Shown in pieces: positions 34,297-46,176 of a stretch of 64,000 nucleotides of DNA. Within the stretch, counting starts at the first letter, position 1; every line of letters starts with the position of its first letter. The translations under genes and the position numbers were made by a program. The notes under the pieces are model-generated. The model was not told where the DNA came from, did not search any database, and saw only the letters and a list, made by a program, of their open reading frames with translations. The DNA is from Marsupella aquatica (taxonomy: Eukaryota > Marchantiophyta): positions 30,752,001 through 30,816,000 of the forward strand of contig OZ316891.1 in the NCBI GenBank assembly GCA_973895155.1, written 5' to 3'.

Positions 34297-34973
34297 ATTG
34301 CATCACCCAAGCCTTTCGCCTGCACTTCAAGAGATTCGGTTTGCTGCTGTAGTTCTGGAAGGTGAAAAGGATTTCAAGGACATTGTCAGATACTGGGATT
34401 TGAAGCAAATGGCAAATCTATTCCCTAAACACCAGTTTAAGTTGCGAATCGGATTGCTGTGAAGTCAGCTTAGTAGCTTTTCCGTTCAGTTTATGAATTG
34501 ATGGTCCAGAATAAGTTGAACTTTGTTTGTCAGCTTGCTTCTATTTTTCCTTATACGCTTGAGGAGCATAGACTTGCATGCCTACTTGTCTGTAGAGCTC
34601 ACATTCAGCCTGCCAATCACTTGTTTAGTCGCACTGTGAAAGGAATTCTTAGTGCTACCATGCAAGGATTGATCCAACAGGGACACATCGAACTATTTTC
34701 CTAACGCCTGATAATGATAACAACCATTTGCAAAACGAGTCAGATTCCAGTCAAGCAAAGAAGAACAAACCAATTGGGCTTCACATTGGTCGAGCTCAAA
34801 GTCTCGGTCTTCCAGGAGTTTGAGGTTGTACTTGAAGTCACTGGTCAAGAGAGCCAAATGTTGCTTGAGTGTACTGATCTGCACATCTCGCCCGTGCACA
34901 AGTCCCGCAGCTCCCTCAAGTCAACATCCATTGTGTGCTGGGCCTTACCATGCCCGCCGCTCTTTGCGCTCAT
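34297..34973 (-). pseudogene. 5' fragment of CCDC57-like gene, copy B
   Basis: Contains exon 1, part of exon 2, a scrap of exon 3 and part of exon 4 on the minus strand. Exon 1 has lost one base near 34,903 (GTGCACAAGTCCCGC versus GTGCACAAGTTCCCGC in the parent), which shifts the frame after about 23 codons. The coiled-coil exons 5-20 are absent. The equivalent of exons 5-10 lies inverted at 21,984. Confidence 0.9.
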
Positions 34974-35699
34974 CTTGCTAAGTGCAACCTTTACCTCCCT
35001 CTAATCTCTTCACCCCGTCTCTAGCAAATCAATGATGTTGTGATCCTCATCCGCAAGAATCGATGCTACATAGCTGTTACTTGAAATTTCCTCCACACAC
35101 AACTTCAATTATGTTGTCATCCTCATCCCCAAGAATCCAAGCTAACTGGCTGCTACTTGAAATTCCTCCAGACTCAACTTCCACTACGTTGTCATCCTCA
35201 TCCCAAGAATCAACTTCAATTATGTTGTTATCCTCATCCCCAAGAATCCATGGTGCATGCCTGCCACTTGAAATGACTCCAGGCACAATTTCATACTAAG
35301 GTCACTAATCTCAACGTTCTCCTTGCAATGCTTTCAGGTTTTTAATGTAGAAGTCATGCACTTTTCTGTCAGCTCCGGTTTCCTATGCTGTGAGTCGAAG
35401 CACTTGACTGTTGTGCCTTAGTCTCATCTGGACCGTGTATTTCAAAATTGACGGTGGAGATGCGTCCTCCAAACTGTGGGTGCTCGGTGAACCCGGGCAC
35501 TGACGGTGCTTCAGGACCGTCGATGGGGTGACTTGCACAGTCGGCCGAGCATCGACGGCCTGTGAATGTGGGTCTAACATGAATAAACGAAATGAGACCT
35601 TCGTTTCCTTTGCCCGAAATTCTGTCGCAGTAATTGATCCCGACTTCTCGAAATGACGATGTTCTAGACAAATCCCCGAGCAAGAGGCCTTCGCTGATT

Positions 35700-36345
35700 T
35701 CATGGACCTCCTTCTCAACATGGGATATGTACCAGCTTCGGAACGGTGATCTTTCGAGTAATTGGGCCCGATTTCTCGAAATGATGTTCTAGACGAATCC
35801 CGAGCAAGGTTTTCGATGATTTGATTGTCCTCCTTCTCAACATGGGATATGTATCAGCTTCGGAGCGCTGATCTTTCGAGTAATTGGGCCCGATTTCTCG
35901 AAATGATGTTCTAGACGAATCCCCGAGCAAGGTTTTGGATGATTTGATTGTCCTCCTTCTCAACATGGAATACGTATCTGCTTGGTAACAGTGATCGTTC
36001 GAGTAATTGAGCCTGATTTCTCAAATTGATGTTCTGGACAAATCCCAGAGCAAGTCTTAGATGATTGATTGTGCTCCTCAACATGGGATGTGTATCAGTT
36101 TCGCAAAGGTGATCTTTCAAGTAATTGAGCCCGATTTCTCGGAATGATGTTCTAGACAAATCCCCGAGCAAGGTTTTCGATCATTTGATTGTCGTCCTTC
36201 TCAACATGGAAAACGTGTCAGCTTCGTAACGATGATCTTTCGAGTAATTGAGCCTGATTTCTCGAAATGATGTTCTAGACGAATCCCCAAGCAAAAGGTT
36301 TTCGATGATTTGATTGTCCTCCTTCTCAACATGGAATACGTATCA
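35700..36345. repeat. 118-123 bp minisatellite (six units), copy B
   Basis: Counterpart of 17,740-18,310, with the CTCAACATGG core near 35,715, 35,838, 35,961, 36,079, 36,202 and 36,325. It has one more unit than copy A, so the arrays have changed copy number since duplication. Confidence 0.85.
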
Positions 36346-36635
36346 GCTTCGTAACGATGATCATTACCTCCATCTTCTATGAGGCCTATCAGCACAGATT
36401 CTAAATGAGCCGGGATCAAACGCCTCGTCCTTTCGAGCATGATTGTATGAGAGAATGAAAAGGGTGACGAAAACACACATCATGCCCTCATGCTCCAAAA
36501 ACACATCTTAGTGTAAACATACCCTGTGAAGTTTCACCGTTGAGCTATCGTCGGCGTTTTCCCCACAGCTTTTTCACATTGCTTGCTGCGTCCTTTTGTG
36601 TGGCCCTGTAGTCTGACCTCAACTCTGACTTGATC

Positions 36636-37416
36636 CTAACCTGAAGAATCTGGGGTTCCTCTGTTGTTGTCAGCATCTGTTAACTGTTGTGAGGGTGCTT
36701 TGCTCTCGCCTACTTGGAAATCTGAGACCTGTACGGACGGTATTTCTTGGCCTTTATTGCTGCTCGCCACCGGTACCCTGTTTCTCTCCAGCTTGCTCTC
36801 TTCAGATTGCATCGTGCTTTCACTTCTGCCCCATCTCACACAGAAATCAATCAATGAAAAGATCCGCCGGAGACAGGAATGAACTAGATAGTATGCAAGT
36901 ACATGTACTAAGTTTCACCCACCTACAGGTGAACGTTACAAAGAGGACGTGAATCAAGCGGAACCTGAATTGAGAAGGAGCAGCCCACTTTGAAGACTCA
37001 TCTAGCTGCTTCCCCACGGTGCTTGCACCCTCTGGCCTCTGTACTGAAGCCTCAGCTAACGTGCTGCTGGTCCTTTGGATAGGCGATGTCAATTCTGAAT
37101 GATTGATATTGTGCAGAGTGTCATCTTCTTCGTCGGAAGAGTGTGTTCCAGTTTCACTGTCCTGAGCTTCATCAGCTTCTTCCGCCTCACTGGAAGCCTC
37201 CAAGCGACCTTGTTCTCCTGGAGAGTGGTCGTTATTTTCACTGTCATCTACTTCATCACCTGGTTCAAAATCCCCTGAATAATCTGAATGATCTTCTTCA
37301 TACCCACTTTCTTCTATGTCGTCATGGTCGTCAGAATAGTTGGACCTATCTGTTATAGTCCAATTAGAGTGCCTGGCTACACTAAAATTCCCGCCCAATG
37401 AGACCATAATGACCAT
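36636..37416 (-). CDS. Acidic low-complexity protein, copy B (open)
   Basis: Minus-strand frame from ATG 37,416 (MVIMVSLGGNFSVARHSNW) through an acidic block (YEEDHSDYSGDFEPGDEV, GEQGRLEASSEAEEADEAQD) to near 36,985, where an exon end is likely. A second coding-like block at 36,854-36,636 holds ESKLERNRVPV and SSNKGQEIPSVQVSDF. In contrast to copy A, the acidic block has no frameshift. There is no recognisable domain. Gene limits and splicing are uncertain, and the 5' portion seen in copy A at 20,054-20,233 is absent here. Confidence 0.35.
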
Positions 37417-37889
37417 CAGATATGCAGAACCATCTCCACTGCCCAGTCCAGCAAACTGGATTATGGCAATCGAGATATGCCTAGCCTAATATCCCACAAT
37501 GTAGTTTAGCAAATTTGTATTTAAACACCCGAACTCCTGTTCAGCTCTCTAGTTGAGGATAAATATAGACAGATGGTAACCCTACTGATTACAAGCTTTC
37601 AACTTTTGCAGGTGCTGACTGCTTTGATGAGCGCTCCAAAAGCCACAGGAAATCTATCGGAGATTACTACTGTAGTGAATCGGTTGGAGCGATCTTGGTA
37701 TCACTCTTGCTGACTTGAGCAGCCAGTCCTAACAGCAGAATACTGGAAGATGCTAAGTGGCAATCCATATAGTCCAGGAGATCCAGGAAGTACCCACAGT
37801 ATGTACAATATGTTGCTTAGTAACGAGCAAACACACAGCAAAGCACAGGCTGCCTCATACCTGACCACTGCGCTTTCTTGTTCCTTCAC

Positions 37890-38222
37890 CTAGTGGCACT
37901 TCAATTCATGCTTCTCCTGCTCTTCAGCAGTTGCATGTGACAAAGAATCGTCACCAACGTTTAGAACCATCTCGGAATCATCATCTGATGAAGTATCTCT
38001 TTTTAACTTTTTCTTTGCTGTACAGTGCCTCGTTCTCTTGGCTTCAGCAATCGGCTCGGGAACAGATTCATCCCCTAGATTCAGAATCATTTGTGATGCC
38101 CCCTCAATGAATCATGTGACTTCAGTGCTGGTATGCTCTTTTGCACATTCAGCGCTCTGCCAATTTAAAGGGGAATGGAATAATCAGTTACATTCACAAT
38201 CATGACTAAATAACCATCTGGC
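37890..38222 (-). other. Unidentified coding-like block, copy B
   Basis: Minus-strand frame ILNLGDESVPEPIAEAKR then KKKLKRDTSSDDDSEMVLNV and HATAEEQEKHELKCH, ending in TAG at 37,890. It is open where copy A has a TAG. The duplicate ends at 38,222, so the basic KVRKKVLLIERKKDL block of copy A is missing. Function unknown. Confidence 0.3.
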
Positions 38223-40630
38223 GAACGATGCACCATCTCAGTAAACAATAGTTCGTCTTCTTTGTTCTTTCACGCGTCAGACTGAATCCTGCTGTGTCCA
38301 CAGTGATATCTTTCTTGTTGGAAACTTTATTTGATGATGCCCTTTCTAGTGAGCTAAAGGAGGACTTGAGCCAATGTAAGTCTGACTTGAGGGATGCAAC
38401 TGGAAAGACAATGAACAGTCATCTACCATGTTTTGGTTTACACATCCTTTCCAACTTTCGTGGACAATGTGGCATTAGAGAAAACGTTAACATTTGAACA
38501 CTGTCCATCCCGATTTGTGAAAGTCCATCTGAGCATATCAGCAAAATTTAGGTCCACCAGGCAATTTTTTGGAATGGTATAACCCATCAATAGGTGAACA
38601 TGAGAGAGTTTCTAAAGAGGAACAACCTTCATTACAAATAAATAGATGTTGCTCACAAAATCTTACTATTTGTGATTAAAAACCTACTTTTATGGCTCAG
38701 GTGTAGAGTGAAGCCTCTAGACTGTAACTCGGGGTTTATCACTTAACTTTGGGGGTGCATAAAAGTGGGGGTGCAAGGAATGGAGAAAAATCATAAATGA
38801 GCATGAATAACAAGGAATCTTTTTCTTGCAAGTTTTTTTTTGTACTCACCTATATTTATGTTCAAAAGAACAATTAGTCAGGCTAGTCAAAGTAGGAGAC
38901 TGACAGGCAAGGAGAACAGATGATGTTAGTCCTCTTCAAAGCATGAACCCTAAACCTTTCTGATTGATTGGCCCTAGTATGTAACAATTTCCTGTTGCCC
39001 AGATCACCTCTAGAGAGGAGGCACCACAATCCTACTTCTAAAGGCTCAAGATCTCTTAGTTTACAATCTGAAGCAACTACCTCTTTGGTTGGGTTGCATT
39101 GGCCATTAATAGTACATAACAGCCAGGCCACCCTTACAGTATGGGGTGTCAGAAATTGGATTCTGACTCACTACAAACATTCCATTAAAGTGGTTTTGGT
39201 TTGACTAAACACTATAAAAGCAATGATCACTAGCAACTATGTCCTCGGTCCATTGGTAAATGCTTGCACGTCCTGTGTTTACACAGAAAATTTGATCTGT
39301 CCCATGCAGTTCCATAGACTGGATAAAACTCGCTCATTCAGCCATTTATTTGTTCCATGAATTTAGCTGGAGATGGCTGGATTGACTTGGGTGTAGTCTG
39401 TAACTTTTGTTGCAGTGACCAATTTGGACACCCCTAATAGATCATTTCTACATTGCTATATCGAGGGGGTCAATGCATCAATGCTTCCCAATCATCTAGT
39501 GCTACCTAGAGGAGACCTTTAATGCTCTTTAAAATTACTGTAAGCTAAACAATCTTGCTAAATGATCATGCACAATAAAAGCTTTATCTGTAACCATGAA
39601 CTCATGTGAACCACACAAATGAAGGCCAAGAACTTGAAGACAGTTACAAACAGTGGCAGGGAAGGGCATAATGGCGACATCCAGTTAGTTAGTGAGTTGG
39701 AAAGGTGAGGCATTGTTGGGTTGGGTGGTTGGTTTGGCTTGTCATTCTGTCAATTTGCATCAGCTCTCAAGTACAAGATGTGGACTATCACTGGCTAATC
39801 TACACAATGGTCCTCCATGGAAGCTCTACCGATATCCAACTGAAATGTCCCGGCACAGTTAGGTTCGGGGACAGACTAAGGACAAATTCACTTTCAAATA
39901 TGCTAATGTGGAACTGAGAGATATGGATTTGCTGTAAACAAAACTTTCACACACAAGCAAAGAATTGCCTCCAAACTATTTGCATCATTGACTCACTGAG
40001 AATCTCTTACATTGATATTCACTGATCAAGAAAACACCACTACACCAGGAATCCCGTAATCAAAAGACATTACCCTTCACTAAAGAAGTACAGAGTATTT
40101 TCAATCTCTGCCACTAGCTTGGCAGTAACAATCAGACTGACTTTTTTAGCTTACGCAATAAAGGGCAAAGGCAAAGGATCAAAACATGAATTGAGAAGTT
40201 CTTGACCAATTTTTCCTGGCTATGCCTTGTATGAGGTATAATGACCTCTACAGAGAAGAGTATTCAAGATTGGACGAAGAAACAATCCAAATATCCTAAT
40301 CATAGTTTGTCCAAAGTAGTTACCAGTTTATTATGAAATAACAGAATGAAAATTTTTCACATAGATTGAAGAGCATATATGATTCTTGATAGGGTTGTCA
40401 TCGTTTTCCAACCTAGAAAAAGGGGGCTTCCAGATAGCCAGTGTGAGAGATTTGATTTGGGGTGTTTATTCATCCCATCTTCAATACTCCTCCGTTCAGA
40501 GGTCATTTCAAGCTATCATACAGAGGAATAAAAACAATGAAAGACAAAGATGACCAACAATGCTCGGGACAAACTTGATGCCTCTTGTGCCAATTCAAAG
40601 AATCTAAACATTTGGGCCAGCTAAGAACAA
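38223..40630. other. No gene recognised
   Basis: AT-rich intergenic sequence. A short frame near 38,312-38,375 (LLETLFDDALSSELKEDLSQ) followed by GTAAGT could be an exon, but no partner was found. The sequence CCTCGGTCCATTGGTAAATG near 39,243 resembles a tRNA-type A-box region but lacks a clear B box. Confidence 0.5.
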
Positions 40631-42448
40631 ATGAGGGGTTCAACTGGTGGGTGTCCAAAAGTTGCACAAAGACATCTGGAAGAAGACAATAGTGCAAGAG
40701 AGTTGCACAAAGCTGAAGCTGGAGAGAGGCCTGATAATTACAACAAGACTAACAAACAGAAAGAGGGCTCTATCGTTACAACTAGAAGGTTGGCCATTGT
40801 GACTACTCACAAATGGATAGTAATGCTCAAAGCTTGGTTTCACGGGAATTCAACTACTCAGTCTCAGGAGCCCAACCCTCCTCAAAGGTGGCTCTGCTTT
40901 GTGATTTGGCTTCTCCTGGTGCTTATGCTCTTACTAATTTCTCTAGGCTCTACTTGGTTGAGCCATTTGTGGAGGCCCAGTGTGAATGAAGGTGATGAGA
41001 TAGCAAGCTTGCTGCAGAAGTATGGCTTTTTGACCAACGAAACCGAATTTGAGGACACCCTAGTCCCAGCATCATGGACTGAAAATCATAGCCCGTTGAG
41101 TCCCAACATCTTCAAATTGGAGAGAGCTGTTCAAATACTCCGTGGGATACTCCACTGCTCCTCTGATCTCAAGGGGCCAAACAAAAGCAATGGTACTCCA
41201 GATGCATCATCTGCCAACAAGAACAACGAACAAATAAACATTGCAGACTTCAAGTATGAATATTTTGAAGAGTGTCCGCCTTACTTCAATTGGATTCGAG
41301 AGGATCTAGCTCCTTGGAAGGAATCAGGAATCTCACGAAGTAGTCTTGAGCTGGGTAGGAGATATGCATCATTCAGAGTTATCATTTTGAAGGGCACATT
41401 GTATATTGATATATTTAATGCATGCTTTCAAACTCGTCTGTTGTTCACAGTATGGGGACTGTTGCTCCTCTTGGAGAAGTATAACACCAAAATTCCAGAT
41501 GTGGAGTTTATGTTCAACTGCGGGGATAGCCCTCATGCCAAAATAGACAACAATGTGGCAGTTCCTCTCTTCAGCTACAGCAGTAGTCGTTCATATTATG
41601 ATATCCCTTGGCCAGATTGGTCATTTTGGGGCTGGTCTGAAATATATATGGAATCATGGGATCAAGAATTTGACAAGATTACCAAGGGTTCCAAAAAGAA
41701 ACCCTGGAGGGACAGGGACAAGAAGGCATATTGGAGGGGCAACCCTTTTGTTGGACTAGGAAAGGCAGTCTTTCGGGAGCAACTTCTTTTCTGTCACAAC
41801 ACAACAAACAATACCAAAGTTGACGTAATAATCCAACATTGGTATGAGGAGCTTTTGAGTAGAAAACAGAATTCCAAATTGGAAGATCAATGTACACATA
41901 GGTATATGGTGTATGTTGAAGGGGTTTCTTGGTCGGCAAGTTTGAAGTACATTATGGCATGTGGATCTACAACAATGGTGGTGTCACCAAATTTTTATGA
42001 CTTTTTTCAGAGGGGACTTCAGCCAGGGGTTCACTATGTCCGAGTGCAGCCCAAAGACAGCTGTAGTTCCAAGCTCTGTCCCAAACTTAATGAAGTGGTT
42101 GACAACCAAGAATTAAATCCATCAATGAGGGGAGAAGCAATTGGCAAGAATGGACAAGAATTTGTAAGAACACAGGTTAGCATGGACAAGGTATATGACT
42201 ACATGTATCATGCTCTGGTCAAGTATGCTGAGCTACAGGAGTTTCAGCCGATGATTTCCAGCTCTGCGCACTTGGTGACACAAGATTACATTCTTTGCCT
42301 AGCCCAACCCCTTCAAAAGTTGTTGCTGAAACAAGCAAGGAAGCACATGCCATCAAATGTATTACCTTGCAGTATGTCAATTGATAGAGCAAGATTCTTC
42401 AAAGATTATGGGTGGGAGGCTTACAAACCTGCCAACAACACCTGCTAA
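40631..42448 (+). CDS. GT90 (CAP10/DUF821) O-glycosyltransferase-like, type II membrane protein
   Basis: One open exon, ATG 40,631 to TAA 42,446, 605 residues. A single hydrophobic segment at about 90-110 (WLCFVIWLLLVLMLLLISLG) after a basic N-terminus predicts a Golgi/ER type II protein. The luminal part has GT90 motifs in order: FKYEYFEECPPYFNWIREDL (near 205), the cysteine-containing FMFNCGDSPHAK (near 295), DKKAYWRGNPFVG (near 368), HRYMVYVEGVSWSASLKYIM and ACGSTTMVVSPNFYDFFQRG (near 425-455), and a Tyr-rich C-terminal helix (VYDYMYHALVKYAELQEF). The animal relative POGLUT1/Rumi glucosylates EGF repeats; the plant acceptor is not known. The absence of introns may reflect an ancestral retrocopy. 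Confidence 0.9.
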   Translation: MRGSTGGCPKVAQRHLEEDNSARELHKAEAGERPDNYNKTNKQKEGSIVTTRRLAIVTTHKWIVMLKAWFHGNSTTQSQEPNPPQRWLCFVIWLLLVLMLLLISLGSTWLSHLWRPSVNEGDEIASLLQKYGFLTNETEFEDTLVPASWTENHSPLSPNIFKLERAVQILRGILHCSSDLKGPNKSNGTPDASSANKNNEQINIADFKYEYFEECPPYFNWIREDLAPWKESGISRSSLELGRRYASFRVIILKGTLYIDIFNACFQTRLLFTVWGLLLLLEKYNTKIPDVEFMFNCGDSPHAKIDNNVAVPLFSYSSSRSYYDIPWPDWSFWGWSEIYMESWDQEFDKITKGSKKKPWRDRDKKAYWRGNPFVGLGKAVFREQLLFCHNTTNNTKVDVIIQHWYEELLSRKQNSKLEDQCTHRYMVYVEGVSWSASLKYIMACGSTTMVVSPNFYDFFQRGLQPGVHYVRVQPKDSCSSKLCPKLNEVVDNQELNPSMRGEAIGKNGQEFVRTQVSMDKVYDYMYHALVKYAELQEFQPMISSSAHLVTQDYILCLAQPLQKLLLKQARKHMPSNVLPCSMSIDRARFFKDYGWEAYKPANNTC

Positions 42449-44429
42449 GCACAAAATGCTTGGGAGAGGCTTTGAAATCATCAAGCTTGCAGCAGTATAA
42501 TACATCAGATGACTAGCTCTTGAGTCAGATAGTTTCAAGTAGATGACATTGGACTTATTAACTTGTTGTAACATACATAAAAAAGCATTTCTTGTTAAAA
42601 CACCCAAAAAGAATGGTTTTCTGAAGGAAAACACTATTTAAAACATAGCTGATGAGGGCAAAGCATTTATTGTTCTCTGTAGATAAGGCTAATAATTTGT
42701 TTGCTTTGCATTATTTTCTTTGCTTTGTTTTTGGTGTGTTTCCAGGGTTTTATTATATCTTTGTTCTTGTAGCACACTTTTTCTCATGTACGTTATCTGC
42801 TCATTTGTGGTACTTTGAATGTCATCCCGAGGGACCATCTGGTCATTTTTCGTATAACAAATACTTAAATTACTCTAGAGGCATGGAGCTAAGGCGGACA
42901 ATAGAATTTTTGACAGATCCCACTGAACAAAACAAATTCAAACCCTAATGTCATCACTGTAGTGAAGTGCAATCATCTTGGTGGGAAATGATTTGGCATG
43001 GTGGATTCCATAGTTCTTTCACAACAACCTCCTAGTGTCCACATTCCCTCGCCTAGTAAGGGCTCTAGGACATTAAAGCATTGTCTGCCTGTCTGTTTAT
43101 CCATCCATATAGAAAACCAAGGGCAATCAGAAGAAAGCTGGGTGACATCCACAGGGACAAACCATGGGCAATTGGATGCTTCCTTAGGATCTTTACTCGA
43201 GATGCATTAGCAAGAACTCAATTGAGAACTTTGTAATTGACATTGCATAAAAGTAAGATGAAATTTAGACTGTAAACTTCAACAGAGATATGAGATTGTT
43301 CATTTTAAAGTAGAGATCATAGCAAGTGCAGAATTTAAGTGGGATAGATCTCAACAGATGTAGGGGGGGTCTTTGCAGACAAGGCCAAAGTTTGGACGAT
43401 CTTATTAGGTGCGACCAAAGATCAATGAAACCAAGAAATTGTTGTTACTAATACTGGAGTCATGTACAAAAAATTCAATAATCCATCCACATTCAGAGCA
43501 TTCCCATAATCAAAATACACTACAATGTCAAATCCCCAGGGGAGTTTTTACAACAATATGGTGATGTCAATTCCACTTTCACGAGTATGCTTTCTAGATT
43601 GCTTGTGGGCTTGAGGCGTTCAATCTTTGGAACCTTCTTGTGCAATTTAACCAGACTTTGCCGAGAACCTAAGTTGTTTAATAGGAGGACCAGTTTCCAA
43701 CCATTCTTCATGAAAAGTAAAATTCTGTCACAATTCAACCCCTTTGATTTGCATGACATTTTTTGCTACTTTCGGTGTTCATCATGAAATCCCTCACCAA
43801 AGTCTAGCTTGCCAGCGCCAAGGTCAGCATTAGATTGCATCAATTGAGTCATCAGTGTTCAATACAACTGATATTGACGTGATTGAGTTTGGATTATTGT
43901 GATTCAATTGACTTTAGTTTGATATATGAACCCATGAACATGCTTCAATGACTAATGACTAGATTGATTTGAGTCTTCCTGATTGAGGTGCAATAATGTT
44001 CTTTAGAAAACTTCAACAATTTGTTGAAATGTGTCCAATCATTCTATCACAATTCCCAATTTCATATTTTTGCTATCATGGAAGGTCCATTGCATTGAAG
44101 GAATTTGTAATCAACTGTGCTTGACAAAATTGCAGATTGAGTGTCAAAAGCTTTGCTCTTAATGTGCTCACACTGACTACTCCAAACTCTGAGCAAGAAT
44201 AGCTCACTGAAGCAAATAAGTCTCAAATGAGTCCTTCAATTTCAAGACACTGAGAAGAAATTGGAGCCCTTTTCAGGCTTTATCTTCTTAGCTCGTGTCT
44301 TGATTTATTTTGTTCATGTCCTTTGTTGGTGTGCATCCATTGTATTTTTTGGATTTAGTTTTATTTTGGCACCATTTAGCCTCAAACTTTAGTGGATGAT
44401 TCTTTTTTATAGAGTATTATTATTAACCA
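42449..44429. other. No gene recognised
   Basis: GT90 3' flank and AT-rich intergenic DNA. Frames are short and unlike known proteins. No structural RNA recognised. Confidence 0.5.
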
Positions 44430-44580
44430 TATAATTTTTTCTTGAAGAGGTCCATTCCTCCTTTTAGAATACGACAAAGTAGCTCCTCACTGAGATTTGA
44501 ACCTAAGACGTCATGCGAGGGTTCAAGAGTGCCATTGTGAGTTCCTACTACTAGACTAGAAGGTGTATACATGGGTGAAA
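44430..44580 (-). repeat. Possible tRNA-derived SINE
   Basis: On the minus strand an A-box-like TAGTCTAGTAGTAGG (about 44,543-44,557) is followed, about 45 bases on, by a good B box GGTTCAAATCTC (about 44,491-44,502). These resemble a RNA polymerase III promoter. The body does not fold as a convincing tRNA and an A-rich stretch follows. I call it a SINE-like relic with modest confidence. Confidence 0.4.
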
Positions 44581-45076
44581 TTGTATAATAAGGGAAAAAA
44601 TATTGTGTAAGTACGTGGGTGATGTGAAGACCTGGGCCACCAACCCTATTGGAAGGGCTGAAAATCCTAGGAGAATTGTTTTCGTTCAAATACATTTGGA
44701 TAGGCTCAAAACCCCAAGGTACTGTCCTTTGCTTTGGTTAAAATTACAACTGGAAGGAAGAGAAATCACAAGAGAAATTATAAGCTTAGATTAAAAACGT
44801 AATTTCTTTTGTCTGTTTAAGATAGTATATCATGTGAGAAAGATTATGGTTTAGCTTTAGTCTTAATAGGGTGGGCTTTGAGACTAGAGAGATCTCAACG
44901 AGAAAATCTTCAAAGTTGCTCTTCATCTTTCTTTTTATGGATGCCTGTATGGAGGTAATCTTTCTGAGGGGAGCAAAGTTGAGATTCAATTTTATCTGAT
45001 GTGTGGGTCAAGTCTGACCAACGTGAATCCAAGGTGTTGCAGTGGTCTTGGTTTAGTTGGACAGTGGAAGTCAATC

Positions 45077-45175
45077 CGTGAGGCTTCAGATCCGATTGCC
45101 GGCTACTGTGAGGCTTCAGATCTGATTGTCGGCTACTGTGGGGCTTCTTCAGATCTGATTGTCGGCTATTGTTGG
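45077..45175. repeat. 30-bp tandem repeat x 3
   Basis: Three copies of GAGGCTTCAGATCTGATTG plus TCGGCTACTGT, at about 45,080, 45,110 and 45,140. The third has an extra CTT. It translates on the minus strand as repeated RQSDLKPHSS. It is probably non-coding. Confidence 0.8.
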
Positions 45176-45407
45176 ACGATGTTGGCAAGGCACAAGTGAA
45201 GCGACGGCTCTTTTCCTGAAGGAACGGAGCTGCCAATGCCCCGTGCGATGGTATCATCATTTCAGTGAAAGAAACGAGGGTCAAAGGTGTTGAATCAAGT
45301 TGCTGCCAGTTCTGTGGAAGGGCTGCATTTTTCATGAAGGAAATCGACAGTTTTCGAGAGCTTTTCGTGAAGGAAGTAGTCATTTTTGGGGTCAGGTGTG
45401 AGGTGCA

Positions 45408-45615
45408 CGAGGTCACCCATCCCGAAAGTGCTTGCGCAAGGCGACGCGTGAGGTCACCCATCCCGAAAGTGCTCCCAACCGCGAGCGCGAAGTCACCCAT
45501 CACGAGCGCAGGCAGGCGTGAGGTCGAGGTCACCCATCCCGGGGCTATTCCGGGCCGTGAGCGCGAGGGGAGGCACAAGGTCGAGCGCGAGGAGGTCACC
45601 CATCCCGGGGCTATT
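45408..45615. repeat. GC-rich interspersed GAGGTCACCCATCCCG repeats
   Basis: At least five copies of GGTCACCCATCCCG or GTCACCCATCACG, separated by GCGCGAGG/GTGAGCGCGAG spacers of 20-50 bp. The composition is much more GC-rich than the flanks. On the minus strand the core reads GWVTS repeatedly within a 251-codon frame (45,665-44,910), which I regard as a by-product of the repeat. Confidence 0.75.
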
Positions 45616-45669
45616 CCCAGCCGCAAGCACTTAACTGGCAAGTTCTCATCCCACCTTGTGTACACATAA

Positions 45670-46176
45670 GCTTTGACAACTTGTTGTTTAGATTCAAGCG
45701 CCAGGGGGCTTTATACACTTCCCAATTTGTTTAGAGGCCTATTCTAGGCCAAATCAGATGCTGTTTTAGGGTTTTTGATACTTCTGAGTCCATCTAGACT
45801 CACAGATTGAACCAATTTTGCCTTGGTTCTCATCTACAACATTGGAGTGCCATTGTGAAGCCTATTATGAAGGCTCTTCCTTGAACCTTATGCACATTGT
45901 CATATTGATTTGCATTTGCTTTTGTGTGGAGAGTTGAATGGTATCCATTCTTGTTTCTGGATCCTCTTCACACATGTTTCCTGTTTATGCGCCATGTTAG
46001 TTTCATGTGGGCGCTTGATTCCATAGGAGTGATCCGGGTTTGCAACTAGACATTCTAGTGTGCTGTGTATTTCTCTCTTGGTGATGTTGGAGTGATGCCC
46101 AACACACCATGGTGAGTGCTTGTGGTGCTGACAGGGATAGATTGCCCTTAGGGTTAGCACATAGATTAGGTTAGGG
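45670..46176. other. Upstream of retrotransposon gag; no LTR recognised
   Basis: The position where a 5' LTR and primer binding site would be expected. No copy of the 3' LTR start (TGTGGGTTTTGGACATG) and no tRNA-complementary primer site was recognised. In-frame stops precede gag at 46,138 and 46,162. Confidence 0.4.

Larger units (their letters stand above)
34297..38222. repeat. Segmental duplicate (copy B) of 15,568-20,168
   Basis: Direct-orientation duplicate. It starts at ATTGCATCACCCAAGCC, parent base 15,568, and ends at CATCTGGC (parent 20,168). Large parts are nearly identical. Deletions remove parent 15,76x-16,01x and about 16,083-16,637, so it is 3,926 bp versus 4,601 in the parent. 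It contains the broken 5' end of a CCDC57-like copy, the minisatellites and the acidic frames. Confidence 0.93.

Noticed and set aside
44910-45665. 251-codon minus-strand frame with GWVTS and RQSDLKPHSS repeats
   Set aside because: Produced by the two local tandem repeats; no domain, no splice or start support.
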